Positions 11,301 to 22,056 of a stretch of 64,000 nucleotides of DNA are shown in pieces. This DNA is from Cyclospora cayetanensis. Taxonomy: Eukaryota; Apicomplexa; Conoidasida; Eucoccidiorida; Eimeriidae. The notes beneath the pieces were generated by a model. The model was given only the letters and a program-made list of their open reading frames with translations. It did not search any database and had not been told where the DNA came from. Made by a program: the position numbers and the translations under genes. Numbering within the stretch: the stretch's first letter is position 1; every line of letters starts with the position of its first letter. The stretch covers positions 1-64,000 of the forward strand of contig NW_020312042.1 of NCBI RefSeq assembly GCF_002999335.1. The letters are read 5' to 3'.

Positions 11301-12534
11301 ATGTAGGCGGGCGACGAGCGGGGAGACTCTGCTCGGGCTGCTCTTGCTGCTGATCCTTTTCTGCAGAACTTTTCTCCTGCTGATCCTCCCGCTTGTCCTC
11401 TGCCGCCGTCGGCTTTGTGTGTGCTGCACCAGCAGCAAGGCGCGCGAACCTCCTGCTTAACCCAGCTCTGCGCCTTTGGGCCCCGTCAAACTGCTCCTGC
11501 AGCCCTATAGGCGAGAAGGGCCGGCAGTGTAGCAGTTGGGGGGCGAACGCGGTAGATAGGAAAGTTTTGCAGGGAAGCAAAAGAAGCTTTTCCACCATTA
11601 GAGGGTTTGGTGAAGCATATTCTTCCTGCTGCTGTGGGTCCTTCTCCGCTTCTCCAAAGGCCTCTTTCGCAGCTTTCTCCTCATCTGCATTGTTAGTGCC
11701 AACTAAGTCCAGCTCCCCTCGTGACTTCTTGTCCGCGGTGTCTCGAATATCAATAGCAGCTAAGAAATCAGAAAATGCTCCCCACTTCTCGGGCAGAGGA
11801 CCCCCCGCAACGCGCCTGCAGGTGCACCCGACTGTGTCGTGAAGCCAGCTGCAATAGGCAGAACTCCTCCATGGGCCCCCGCAGACCCCATTGAGAGATG
11901 TTCTCGGTATACACTCAAGAAGTGGGGAAGAGCTCCATGGCATATGTTGTCGCTTCACTGAAGGGTGGCGTGGGCCTGCTGCCCCCGCCTCGCCTGGCTT
12001 CGCATTGAGAGGAGCCTTCTTCTCCGCCTGCGCTTCCTTGAGCGCTTCTTCATTCACCTTTTCTTTCTCACCGTCTTCATGAGCATTTTCTCTGGATTCC
12101 TGATACTCCACGGGAGCCTCTGGCTGCTTCCCGTCTTCGTCCATTGGCAAAAGCGGCTCGCCTTCCTCTTCGCAAGCCTCTCGTTCAAGTTCCTGTACAG
12201 CTGTCCCCGCTGACGGCTCGGAGCTCACCATATGCGACTCCGCTGCAGCCTCGAAGTTTTTTGTAGAATCGTTCTGCTGCTGTTCATCCTCTGCTGGAAC
12301 CTCGGCAGTCTCGGACCGTTCGGGCTTGTCTGCTTTGTCCTGCGCAGACCTGCTTTCCTTGGACTTGCTGCTAGAGGTCTTTCCCTTTGTAGACTTGGCC
12401 TTTGTGGAAGAAGATGAACGCTTCTTGGTGGCGGTCTTAGACACCTTCCTCTTTTTCTTGTCGGCTGAGGGAGCGGCCTCCGCCCCCGGGGCAGAAGGCA
12501 CGGAAGCTGACTCTTCGGTCATCGTGCAGCGCAA
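8344..12534 (-). CDS. RNA 5'-triphosphatase/PIR1-like Cys phosphatase domain protein
   Basis: This is a single 1396-codon open frame without introns; an alternative start is Met5. A Lys/Ser-rich, nuclear-localisation-like N-terminus (residues 25-60) and an acidic Glu/Ala-rich stretch precede the catalytic part. That part matches the order of the metazoan capping-enzyme triphosphatase/PIR1 family: an 'IPRTSLNGVCGG' block near 210, 'FLSTAFAPQ' and 'SVINLCLTERHYEP' in the middle, and the P-loop HCTHGVNRTG at about 533-542 with nucleophile Cys534 and Arg540. Low-complexity insertions split the domain. After it come an unassigned conserved-looking region ('LLLYLLDLHPNLRMCDYRVL' and 'YHYILYVQAADPFSFETLV'), then Pro/Gly-rich and Gln-rich tails. 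No guanylyltransferase KxDG motif is present. A role removing 5' phosphates from nuclear RNA is inferred; a generic dual-specificity phosphatase is the alternative. Confidence 0.8.
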   Translation of the reverse strand: MRCTMTEESASVPSAPGAEAAPSADKKKRKVSKTATKKRSSSSTKAKSTKGKTSSSKSKESRSAQDKADKPERSETAEVPAEDEQQQNDSTKNFEAAAESHMVSSEPSAGTAVQELEREACEEEGEPLLPMDEDGKQPEAPVEYQESRENAHEDGEKEKVNEEALKEAQAEKKAPLNAKPGEAGAAGPRHPSVKRQHMPWSSSPLLECIPRTSLNGVCGGPWRSSAYCSWLHDTVGCTCRRVAGGPLPEKWGAFSDFLAAIDIRDTADKKSRGELDLVGTNNADEEKAAKEAFGEAEKDPQQQEEYASPNPLMVEKLLLLPCKTFLSTAFAPQLLHCRPFSPIGLQEQFDGAQRRRAGLSRRFARLAAGAAHTKPTAAEDKREDQQEKSSAEKDQQQEQPEQSLPARRPPTCGSECLIDEGRMRILSVINLCLTERHYEPQLLRRDCLPVFWHKSQGGGEVPTPESLLNYFKLLSLLTMQGIRVAEHWAAAADCAVCNSGTGAATPQKGNSREEASKEVTPCTCSWRFTVVTHCTHGVNRTGYMVCALLMALLGLSAAEAQGVFKAARGHAIPREEIIAALQQLEKEGVSEAMRAALAAPELHPVYAENAAADGVELQKGSCFVRVATAAAPTETGRTIPISGGFKKSLTSYRELERQRLIRAKQASQNREQREQKQQQQQESKDAAVKEEATGEAEGGNICEAKGESSDVKVEEAPGAVTEQTAAGAAEDAKEVFLTEDEMKQLPVVPSEVPNNGVVLFGPLSNALLAPEELLLYLLDLHPNLRMCDYRVLASSNVNQHLGYPATNKKTGFRRRRRVGVPNRTSGPKAEDEGEPVQQPPEQAEEQAPQQDAVAPQPMEKPLAYHYILYVQAADPFSFETLVASELVSLRKQPLQAFTLDFLPYILARGKELDAVALNWSVQHPPRPKRGPPPLPLPFGAPFPPPGFGGPIPPPHPWMGPGGFRKRGSVDVDVIPPFMRGNGRFGGPAADCGGKPVAPPPPPFFGGGGQWREPPPPPPPSKNAGAWKGPEPQVIPPHFPVPGVPEFRPGYPQDGPRQFDERSKDPGARASRQGPPRDFYDAVRQQTPTPSAGGSWRAHNPQGWTPCVQGALAGGHAFQMPKDNAEGGTWGTNNWESCRPQGASDGWNQGPPGPECAGTSKRRRPNADGGFSGEWNSHLPAGRSGGEWGGAVCNNSAGASQSEWGGSDRPLGAPGREAFGCSRGSDFQAGGAIRGSMNGFSNQCSPQHRDAQLSNPGGPGMMQQQQGFGSVPQTFLQQQQGFGSVPQTFLQHQAGGSPCPPAYSSSSLPQGGNSEFSAAQQQQYQQQEPVPGYVIQLLQQQAAQRGASVDPQVLAQLYTQYYQSFLSSISNSSSGQQVTQDQLMQYLQQVQQQQPMH
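8660..8755 (-). repeat. In-frame tandem duplication in Gln-rich tail
   Basis: Two adjacent near-identical units of about 42 bp each encode 'QQQQGFGSVPQTFLQ'. They differ at one third-codon position in the visible overlap. They lie inside the Gln-rich C-terminal tail of the phosphatase protein and preserve the frame, so they are a recent expansion in a disordered segment. Confidence 0.8.
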
Positions 12535-14200
12535 ATAGTCGCAATACTCCAGAAAGGTATTTGATAGTTAAGAAGAGGGAAAACGGAAGGGGCCACGCCT
12601 TGTGCTCAGGGGAAGGACTAAGCTGGCGGGGCCACGGGATGCGGTGCGTCGGGGAGGTGAACCAGCGAACACTCCCTGATATCTGGGAGTGTGGAAAGTA
12701 AATAAACCAGGAGCCAAAGTGGCCAAGCATTCTAGAAAATGAGCAGGGAGTGGCGTTGTTACTGCGTGCAGGGGCAACCCCCAACAAGCGGCTCCTCGGG
12801 ACTGGGAGCTCGACACAGCACGCGTGCGACCTTTGAACTCGGAGGATAATGGGCACGTAACCGTGCCCCCACCAGTTCTTTACTGTTTACCATTGTGCCG
12901 ATTTCATCATAATATATTCTCAAAAGAGGGGCTGATACGCTGGAGTTACAGTGCTGCTTCTGTGTCGTGGGCAGTTCTCAGTGGCTCGCCTTGCTTTGCT
13001 ACAAAGAGGCAAGCCCGTAGCGTAAGCCTCTCTAATTTTAACGATAAAAATGCACTCATTTGCTTTATGAATCTGGAGCATCAATGAGGGAGAGCAGTTC
13101 GCGTTTGTTGATTAGCTCCCTGGCAACGAGGCCTGTTGCTGTAATACTTTGTTACAGACCCCAAGCCTTAAAAGCTCCAAAAGGCATTCAGAAAAACAGA
13201 TATCACCAGCTTGTATGCGTTTTTGCGTTATTTTAGAAAGTAACTATGCAGGTCCTAATTTAAATTGAACAAAGTAGTTCAGCTGAGCACCGCAGAGCTG
13301 GTGGCCTGCGATCTGAGTAGGGGAAGCTGCGCTCAAACAATAATGATCGTGAACGGTGCTGAAAAATAGGGCCAATCCTCTTTCTGAATAATTCAATCAC
13401 AGTGCTTATTAAGCGAGTAACTCTTTCGCCGAATTTCAAACATTATGTGTCAGCTTTCTGGAGCTTTTGGTAGAGGTGTGTGCTCATCGACCATCTATCA
13501 CCTTTCGCCTTTATTTTCTTTGAAGTTTTGAGAGGTCCCAAGGCATGGAGAGTTTCCAGAATATTGACATATGAAGATTGTACTAGCTTATGCCAGTATA
13601 ATCCCTATTTGGCCGCACTATTGATGTTGTCCAGTTTAAGAGACTCTCGTGTGGCAAGGACCGTACACAGCTTTCCCATAGCACTCAGCTGCAGCGCTGT
13701 TGAGAGTATTGCGTGCACGTCATCAGCCTGCCGCGTAATCGATCAGGCTCACAGTACAAAATCATTCGCAACTTGTTTGAACCATCTCCAAAAGTGCTGG
13801 GTTTAGCAGCATATTCTGACGCCTGCTGTCTCCGTGCTTTTCAACAGTGCAGGGTAATAGTGTAGACGAGGTCTGTCTAGCGACTGCGTACACGTGAGCG
13901 TAGGTACCACTGCTCTGGTGAGGCAGTGCTCCACATTGCTGGGTATGTGTGATGCATGGGTCGCACAGCTGCACAATGCACTATGGGGTGCCTGCTCTAC
14001 TGCAGGCTCGTCCAGATCACTTGCTTACCTTGAACACCATCCCAGAGCTCCACTAGAGTATCCCGATACCAAGCGCCAGAAACAGCTTGAAATAAAAGCT
14101 GCGTTCTCTCCTTAAGCCACAGAGGTAGCGGCCTCGAGGAAGGAGGGCTAAGTTGCTCTTAGACAAGTTCGACTCCCTCGGGAATATTTAAATAATAATT
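12535..14200. other. Intergenic region, likely phosphatase promoter at its left end
   Basis: The left part should contain the promoter and 5' leader of the minus-strand phosphatase gene. The remainder has only short uninformative open frames. I find no conserved protein or RNA. Confidence 0.45.
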
Positions 14201-14420
14201 AATAACATCGGACTTCTTGGCTTGTCTGCCCGCATCTCCAACATGTTGCAGAATACTATTTGAGTGATTCAGCAAGTCATAAGGCTGTGCGAGTTTATAG
14301 CAGATGCTTTGTGCAACTTGCTGTGCATGCTCAGAGCGATTAGAGGGTGCAGCTACGCGCAGCCTTTTATCCCTGTTCACTCATGTCAGGACTTGTGAAA
14401 GGGACCAGCAGGGGAAAAGG
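14200..14420 (+). repeat. Dispersed repeat R2, copy 1 (possible LTR/leader of relic A)
   Basis: The segment aligns by eye with 55620-55820, and its central block 'AGGGTGCAGCTACG' recurs in degraded form near 40945. A 'CTCATGTC(A/G)GGA' block follows in copies 1 and 2. It lies upstream of relic A in the same orientation, so it may derive from the element's 5' end. No matching copy was recognised at the 3' end, so the LTR assignment is unproven. Confidence 0.4.
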
Positions 14421-15720
14421 AGCTCCTTTAAGGATCATTTATGACTCCTATGAACTTTGAATTGAGTCTAGAGGTGAATGCCCCTCTATGGAAGCCTTTC
14501 AAAAAGCGTTAGAATTGCTAGCACTGTATTGTAGCTACCTGATCATCCACTGGTCTTAGATGCATCGGGCTCTCAAGTTCCTTAATTGCTACTCTAGCTC
14601 CGATCACGGCATTTGGTGATTCAGCAGCCTGATACTTTGACGACGCTGGGGGGAAACCCCTCTGGGGATGAATTTGGACGTTGATCCAAGTCCTATTGGG
14701 GCGACTTGCACCAATTTAGAAGCTCAGGTGAATGCACTAGCGTTACAGCTTGTATGGATTTATTAGCTATAGGGTGATAAGATGCTTTTGGATGTGTTGA
14801 TGAGCTGTACAAGCTAGAAGCACGACAGCAGGCAGGTTGCGCAAGTACACGGAACCTCCACCAACCGGTTGGAAATCTACCCCACCCTGTACCCCACAGA
14901 AGGAAAAGACGAGTGTTCTTTGCTCTGCATGCTTATTGGAAAAAACTGCCTAATTGGCAGCTCCTTGCATGCAGAGGAATTAGTCTGCCTGCAGAGATTA
15001 CTACAATTCAAGGCTCCATACATGCCCTGACTCACCGGTATTTGCTGCGATAGCACTACAGCAAGCCTTGTAAGAATTGAGAAGGCTGGTTCAGGGGACT
15101 TTGTTGACCAACCAGAGTACCGAAAATGTGACCCTGCGAGTCTCAAAAGCCGTATCTTTGACGAAGCGGCTGCCTTCTCAGTAGTTTTGCTCAGGTCTCC
15201 GTGAGGGGTCACGTCAGGTGGTCGTAGAATAGGCAGTCACTCAGCAAATGTACAGCCGACCAGTACGGCTTCCACATATGATGGACAACTTCAGGTTTAA
15301 AGAGCAAGTGAGTACAGCTCTTACGTCTTCGGCTAGGAAAGGCGAGCCGAAAGAGGACTTCGCATTTATAGATGTCGGGGCTGTGGCATACTACCTTACC
15401 CTCTAGTCTAAAATACACCTACCATAAAAGGAAGAGCAGACGCGCTTTCCTCATCAGCCCCACACAGCCCCCAACAACTCTCCTGCTTCTGCTGTGGGAC
15501 ACTGGGCGATGTACTCTGGAACTTCACACATACGCAAAAACCAAAACCATTAAAGCGAGACAGAATCCAGTGAAATCAGGCTGCTCGCTAGACAAAAAAT
15601 GCGGCTCCTGAGAACGGAAAGCCCCACAGGCCGTCGGGGGTGCAACGAGGGGGCTAAAGAAGAGAAAACCATACATGGTGACCCAACATGGGTCATACCT
15701 GCGCTGATGCTGGCTCACAT
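14420..15720 (+). other. Probable decayed 5' part of retroelement A (gag/protease region?)
   Basis: Between R2 and the confidently aligned part of relic A lies about 1.3 kb with short open stretches broken by stops, for example one at 14877-15190 read on the + strand. It could be a decayed gag or protease region. I cannot identify a zinc knuckle or an Asp-protease motif with confidence. Confidence 0.25.
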
Positions 15721-18700
15721 TAATGGTCAAGGGCTTTGAGAGCTGCTTGACACTCCATAAGAAGTGGATCTGTAACCCCCGGAGACGGCGCAAAAGTGCG
15801 TTCCCTGCCCAGTCGTTCGCGCAGTCCCTAAGACCCAGGCTTGCTGACCGGCGGCAGGATGCAAGGACCAACAAGGATGCGGGAGCAAAATGGAACTTCA
15901 CAATAGAATTCAGTCCTATCTGTGCGATCGTTGACTTATATATTTGACCTGTCTACCATGGCGAAATCCCACGCATGCCGTGGGTGACCCAATGGGACGC
16001 GCGTACGGCGGCAGCTGAGCGCTGTGGAGGTTGGTGTGACGGGCAACCCTACGAAAAACTACCTTGCTTTCTTCCCAACAGTGCCAAGCTCCTGTACAGT
16101 GATCTTGGTAGTACCTCAATACGGTGTGGCAGAGCCTTCTTGCGGGCTGGCCAGCAGAGCAGTGAGAGAAGGCTGTTCTGAGCATGCGTCCCACCTAAGT
16201 AGCCCTGCAACAGACTCCTCAATAAGCAATTAGGTTGATTGGCTAGGCGAGATCCTGTAGGAAGGCACAAATGCCAAGGGGGATTTTGCAACTTTGCAAA
16301 ACAGACAAGCTCCCTGAAGGCTGGCCACTTGCTGGTCGCCAAGCTCACCTTATTGAGCTGATCGTTGGTTCCGCCCCAACCTAAACTCGACAAAATCGGA
16401 ATTCCTTATTGTGCAAAGAGGAGAATGATTGAAGGCAGAGAAATTGTAGGAAAAATTAAATTGGAGAAATGAACCGGCATCTTTGGGCAAGCCCAATGTT
16501 GGTGTTGAAGAAGAACGGAAGGGGGGCACGTAAGTTAGCTTCAAGTCTTTGAGCCACATCAAGGTGAAGCACGAGTTCCTGCCGTGTAACATTAGCAAAT
16601 CGCTCGACAAACTACAAAGAACAACCGTCCACTCACCATCTGACTTCATACACGCCCTCTTCCAAATCCCAATTCACCCGGATGACAGGCACGAAACGGT
16701 GTTCTAAATTGGCACTCGCAAATTCGGCTATAGCTGTATGTCGCTTGAACCTGTAGATGTTCCCGCTGAGCTGCAACAGTGAGCTACTGAGGAGATAAGT
16801 GAGCATAACAAGGAGGGGTGAATGGTTGTTTACATGGACAAAGTCTTAGTGATCACCTGACGGTTCAAGGGCACTCACTGGGGCTAAGGGGCGCGCTTCA
16901 GTTGTTGGGGGACAAGCAGTGCTACAAGAAGGCACACATGTGCGCAGGCTCGTGTGCAAGATCGTGCTTTTGGGACTCCGGGATTATGTTGCAGGAATCG
17001 ACAGATCCGGCAAGAGTTCGGGCAACAAAGGAGTGGCGTTTTACGCACCCACAAAGAGGTTGCGAAGTTCTATGGGTTTGCATCTTACTACTCATATTCC
17101 ATTTACTGGATTACTCTAAGTACTGCTTATATACTTATTTTACTAGAGAAAACGCAGTTCATGGACTATATATAGGAGGCCAATGTCGCCGCAAGCGCAT
17201 TTGTCAACCGTATTGCAACTTCTCCGATGCTAGCATCCCCCCAATATGAGCGCGCCACTTCTTACTGCCAGACCAATTATTGTTGCATGCACAAATTGCT
17301 GCGTACGAGCTCTGAGAAGCTGTATCTATTGCAGAAAACGGAACTACATGCGGAATGGTGGGACAGTGAAAAATATCGGCACTTTATTTGAGCCTGATTT
17401 TGCTGCCCAAAGCAACCATAAGACTTCACTACACCTGATAAACAGCCTCCAGGACATGCATAATCCTATAATTGTTTGATGGCCTGGGTGCCTCCAACAG
17501 TACGATTTCACCATGAAGTGTACCTTGGACATTTCCAACTTGGACACTATCGCGATGTTGGGACACCCCCAAGAGACACAATCGTGCAGCACAACCGCTC
17601 GTGGTTGCGCCGTGATGCATGCTGCTAGCGACATTTCATTCGTCCAATGCTTTTGGCGCCGAAAATGGCGGATAGGTGAAGCGCTGGTACGTTGAGGGTG
17701 ACGTGCTGTGATCACAACAAAAGTGGAACTCCGTCATTTGTACAAAGCACATCACCATGCTCTTTCGTGCCGTGTCGAATTTTGCACTAGACTACACCTA
17801 GCTTTGAAAGTTTTTATGGTGGCGTGGGGTGCTTCCCGCAGTGAAGCAGTATGACCTGTCATGCGCAAAGTGCAAGTAGCTGAAGCCACGCAATGCTCCT
17901 CATTCCAGCATTTTGCAAACTATTCGAACTCCTGGAGAGATATGAACTGCTGACTATCACCTTTATTGTTAGGTGATCAGACATCGAGAGGGCAGGATAG
18001 CACCTACGTCTTTGTCGGCAGACTCAGGAAGTATGCCCATGATGCCAGTTGCTCCAGCTCTCTCATGGCCCAGAAGTCACTCAACAATTCTAGCTTCGTG
18101 ACTAGAAGCTCAGCGTTCCCATGAGTATAAAAACGGAAAAGTATACAAACTTCGAGCGTGTTTTTCCTCCATGACTGACCTCGCATTTAACACAAGGAGA
18201 CCACTACGCACCATCCGAAGCCAAAAAAATAAATGCCCCAAACTCCACCCTTTTGCAGTATTATCCGACTCTATACCCTCAAAAATCCAAGTGCTTTGCT
18301 TGAGTTTCTTCCTTGTGCTGAGTGATTTTGTAATACAACGGTACACTAGTCTACTCGTTGCTCTCGCGCATCCCTGGTCTACACTGAGGAGCCCCTGCTC
18401 GATCCGCGCCAGGAAAAGGCGATCTGTAGTGAGCAGCCGCCCTTACAGTGAGGATTTCCACTAAACAACTTGGTAGTGCACGCAAATGCATGCGTAAGGC
18501 TTAAGGGGGTCACAAAATTAAGTATGATAAACGCCAGTCGGCTATGTTTCGAGCCTGGTGGTTTGGTCTATATGAATCAACAAGCTTTGCTAGTTGCACC
18601 AGATGGTGGACTGACGAGAGAGTTAAAGGTCAGGCGGTTGGCACCTTTTGCCATTGCCTCGCAGTCTACGCCCTCTCTTACTCTTTCGACTCCTTTTGAA

Positions 18701-18955
18701 GTTGATGACGCCACAAAACTATCATCATCAGCTTCTAAAGGAAATTCCACAACTCTTCAAGTTAATCGCGAGTTTCGTCGCTCAGACTAGTGACGGGCGT
18801 CGGGGCGGCAGATCCAGAGGGAGCAAGATAAGTGCTGGACTTTAGAACTACGGAGCCCTGAGGTCATATTAGACGGATGCTTTTATTCAAATGAGGCGAC
18901 GAACGCCAACTCCCGTACGTGACGGAGGAGCAGCTGCGAACTTTGCCACCTGCAG
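15720..18955 (+). mobile_element. Ty3/Gypsy-like LTR retrotransposon relic A (pol)
   Basis: The + strand carries a broken pol gene in the usual Ty3/Gypsy order. Reverse transcriptase traces are 'WASPMLVLKK' near 16485, 'ALFQIPIHPDDR' near 16655, 'VVYMDKVLVIT' near 16828 (a damaged YxDD box) and 'DPARVRATKEW' with 'YGFASYYSYSI' near 17010-17105. An integrase zinc-binding-like 'GHFQLGHYRDVG' lies near 17545, an integrase-core-like 'STYVFVGRLRKYAH' near 18000, and the integrase C-terminal 'FEPGGLVYMNQQALL' near 18550. Many stops and frameshifts interrupt it, so it is dead. Ty3/Gypsy-like elements are known in Eimeria. Outer boundaries and LTRs are not resolved. Confidence 0.8.
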
Positions 18956-21900
18956 GGTAATTTGCTCAATGCCGGTGTCCATGAAAGGTGTTCCTGGAGC
19001 TCCTTGACGATTTTTCTCTCCCAACGCATGCCGTGCCCGAAATATCTATCTTCACATATGCATTTCGCTGGAAACTTACCCCGTTAGCGTTGTTAAGGTG
19101 TAGATGTAAAGGCTCTTTCAGGTATGACTTTCCTACCTTCCTCCAGATGCCTCTCTTGGGGATTGAAGAGTCGATCGGTATGCATGAAGAAGCTATTTGC
19201 ATACATCCAGTACCTCATGAGGCACGATGGCAATGCTGAGCTAGTTTTTTTGATATGCTATTAACCCTTTACTTACCTCGCGTAGTAAAACGCTCACACA
19301 TTTCAGCGCTCCGACGACAGCGAACCATTGCGCCACGGAGGTCGCGTTGGCTTGGTGCCCCCTTTGCTGCTGAAATATCTGTGTATTTTCTTCTGTCCTA
19401 TCTTGGCAAGCTGATGCACACTTTGCCTTTCTATATTTGCATTCTTTCGCATTTCTGAATGTCTGGTGTGTGGCGACGGGGAAAGAACTTCCCGTCTGTC
19501 CAGTACATAGTTGGTCTCGATTTACGAATACGGAGCGTATGGGTGTTATTGAAAAGGGTGGGCGAGTATGTGGAGGGTTCACTTATGCTTGGGCGCTCTC
19601 TACTACACTGGTTCTTCCAAGTCAGAAATTGTCAAGATTTGATCAGTTGGTTCTTTTGCTTATCTTATTTATTGTCGAGTACTCTTAGTTGAATAAAACG
19701 ACGCACAGAGTCGTGTTCATGCGCGCTAGATTCTGTGTGCGACTAGCTGTGGATACTTGGAGTGCTTTGACGGTGTAGCGACGTGCACCCCAGCTATCCT
19801 GCTCCCATCATGTCAGCAGTTCATTTGAGGAAAAGGAAAGAGACAGCAGGGCGTTCTTTGGAGGACACTAAATGGCCTTTTATCATGTTTGTATTTAGTC
19901 TGGAGTTGAGTGGTTTTCTTGACAGACCCGAGATGGAGCCTTACAACAATTGCCTACCGTTCGGCGCAGGCACACTACACGCATCCAAATGCTCCACAAT
20001 TAGTTGAGCTGCCAAACATATGAGAAAAGACAAACCAATCAGTCAAAACTACTTAATCCTAGACAAATATAATCGAGTGGAAAGTGTTATGGCGTGGCTT
20101 GGCTTGTTGCAGACGGGTTCACTGTTTCGGGGTGGGACCTGGAGGGCCTAATCACGCCACTTATCAGAGGCAGCAGCAAAATGTAGGGCTGATTCCAAGA
20201 GGTCTGAGGCATTACTGGCAAAGCACACAGACTGTTGATGCCCCGACTTCCCCCCGCAACTCAGACGGCAATTGGCTAGTGCACTGGGCGACGGCGGTAG
20301 GGGGCACGAGGACGTGCCTTCGGCTGCATGGTGTCTCTTTGCGTCTGGAACCAGGAATAATGTGCTGATATTCCTCAGGGTTACATTTGACAGGGCCTCC
20401 GGAGTCCCTGAAATTTATGAGCGCATGCACGGCCACACGTGCCGAGTAGGGGGGTCAGGCCAGTGCTCGGGCCCCGTGTGCCTCGTGCCCGGAGGTGGCC
20501 AAACCCTCGGTTTTTACATCTCTTTGGAGGTATGTTGGCTCGAGCGAGGAATAATACGCACAGTCGTTCGATATCAAGGGACATTATTTTGTTGTCGGGA
20601 ATAATACGCGCAGTGATAGCTCCCCGAGGAGCAACGCTGGCTCTCCTCCTGCAGCTGCCACTGCGCAGTAGCGACGGGCGCCTCTTGAGCAGAGGAGCTG
20701 CGGGTCCGTCTTCCCACGGCTAGTATGCCTCTTTAGGGAATTCTTTGGATTGTTTTGGCGAATTGATGCATCGAGTTGCAGGCGTCAGCAGGCGGCAATG
20801 CTGCGCTGCTTGTTCGTTTCATGCCGTATAGTGGGGGCGCGCTGGCTTCAGTGCTGCTCTCAGAGCCTCTCCTGCCTGTCGGCTGGCTCTCTCTCTGACT
20901 CTACCCGGTAAGCGCTTCGGGAAAAAGCAGTTAGAGAATTCACAATTTTCACACACCCGGCTCCAACGCTTTCTGTTGGGGCATCGCGGGGGTATCCGTA
21001 GTACCGGGCCGCCCCGCACTTCAGCTACGCAGCGCGTGTGGGGGCCTGCGTCATCTCCTCGGTGGTTTTTCGGCCCATCTGGGGTTTGTTGCCTTGGGGG
21101 ACGCCTTTGTGGGATTGTTGAATCTGGGGGTTCTCACAGAACTCACTAGGAGTGGTGCAGAGCAGCAGGGACAGACCCGATGCGCCTGGTCCTGCCAGCT
21201 GCTTCAGTCGCCTCGTCAGCTGCTGCACTGCTCCAGGACGGAGCGTTTCTCTCATCGAGCAGCTGGTTCCGGGGGCCCTCTATTTAGGGGATCTGCGCTC
21301 TGCGGCTCAGTGCCGAGGCAAAACGCATCCCCAGCCAGTCACAATCCGCATCTCGGTGGAGACTGGCGCAGTGAGGGCTCTGATCCAGCCCGTAACTTCC
21401 GCCCCCCCTCCCCTCCCTGTATCTCTGAGGCCTCTGTATTCCTCGGGATACGCCAAGGTGGCTCTTAGGCCGCTCCTATACGGGGCATTCCGACACCGTG
21501 TACCTCCCACTCGCAGCCCCGCTGTGCAGTGTCTTATGGTCGATAGAGGAGGGAACCTAGCACCTCTCCTCCAACGCCCGGCTTCCCGACGCTCACTCAT
21601 TGGCCTCGACTTTTTTAATTGTCCGCCGACGCTCCAGGGCTCTGTCTCTTGCCGACGGTTCCCAGCAGCGCGGCTCTGAGGGAGGCACTTTTACCGCCAA
21701 CACCAGCAGACACTCAAAGAAGAACGTCTCAATCAAGCCGCTTCATCGTCCTTATCAGTTCCCAAGCATTGTTTTTCGCGCCGCGCCTGAAGTCCTAATA
21801 TACCCCCATTGAGGTTTGGGGCCCCGCGCGAGTCGCGCAGCTCATTTCCGTGTATGATCGATCACCCCTGCATACTCCTTCCGTCCGGCACCGAGTTGTC

Positions 21901-22056
21901 CTTCTCTCTCTTTCTCGGCTTCCCTGCAGCCACACGATTCAAGCAGCCTACGTAGCTTGCGCGACGGTAGCAGGGAGTCGGGGTGGGTGCATTGCGCTCC
22001 CAAGCAGTCTGCATCGTTGTCTTCGCGGGGGCTGGTGATCTGTCAGCTGACTTGCT
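18956..22056. other. Long intergenic region upstream of the AP2 gene
   Basis: No conserved gene is visible. GC content rises from about 20.4 kb onward, and the last kilobase or so (about 21.0-22.05 kb) is probably promoter and 5' leader of the AP2 gene. Several overlapping open frames there reflect high GC rather than coding. Confidence 0.45.

Noticed and set aside
16049..16393. Minus-strand open frame repeated at 26933-27436
   Set aside because: It is repeated because the retroelement tract is repeated. Reverse-transcriptase motifs read on the plus strand, so the frame is antisense chance.
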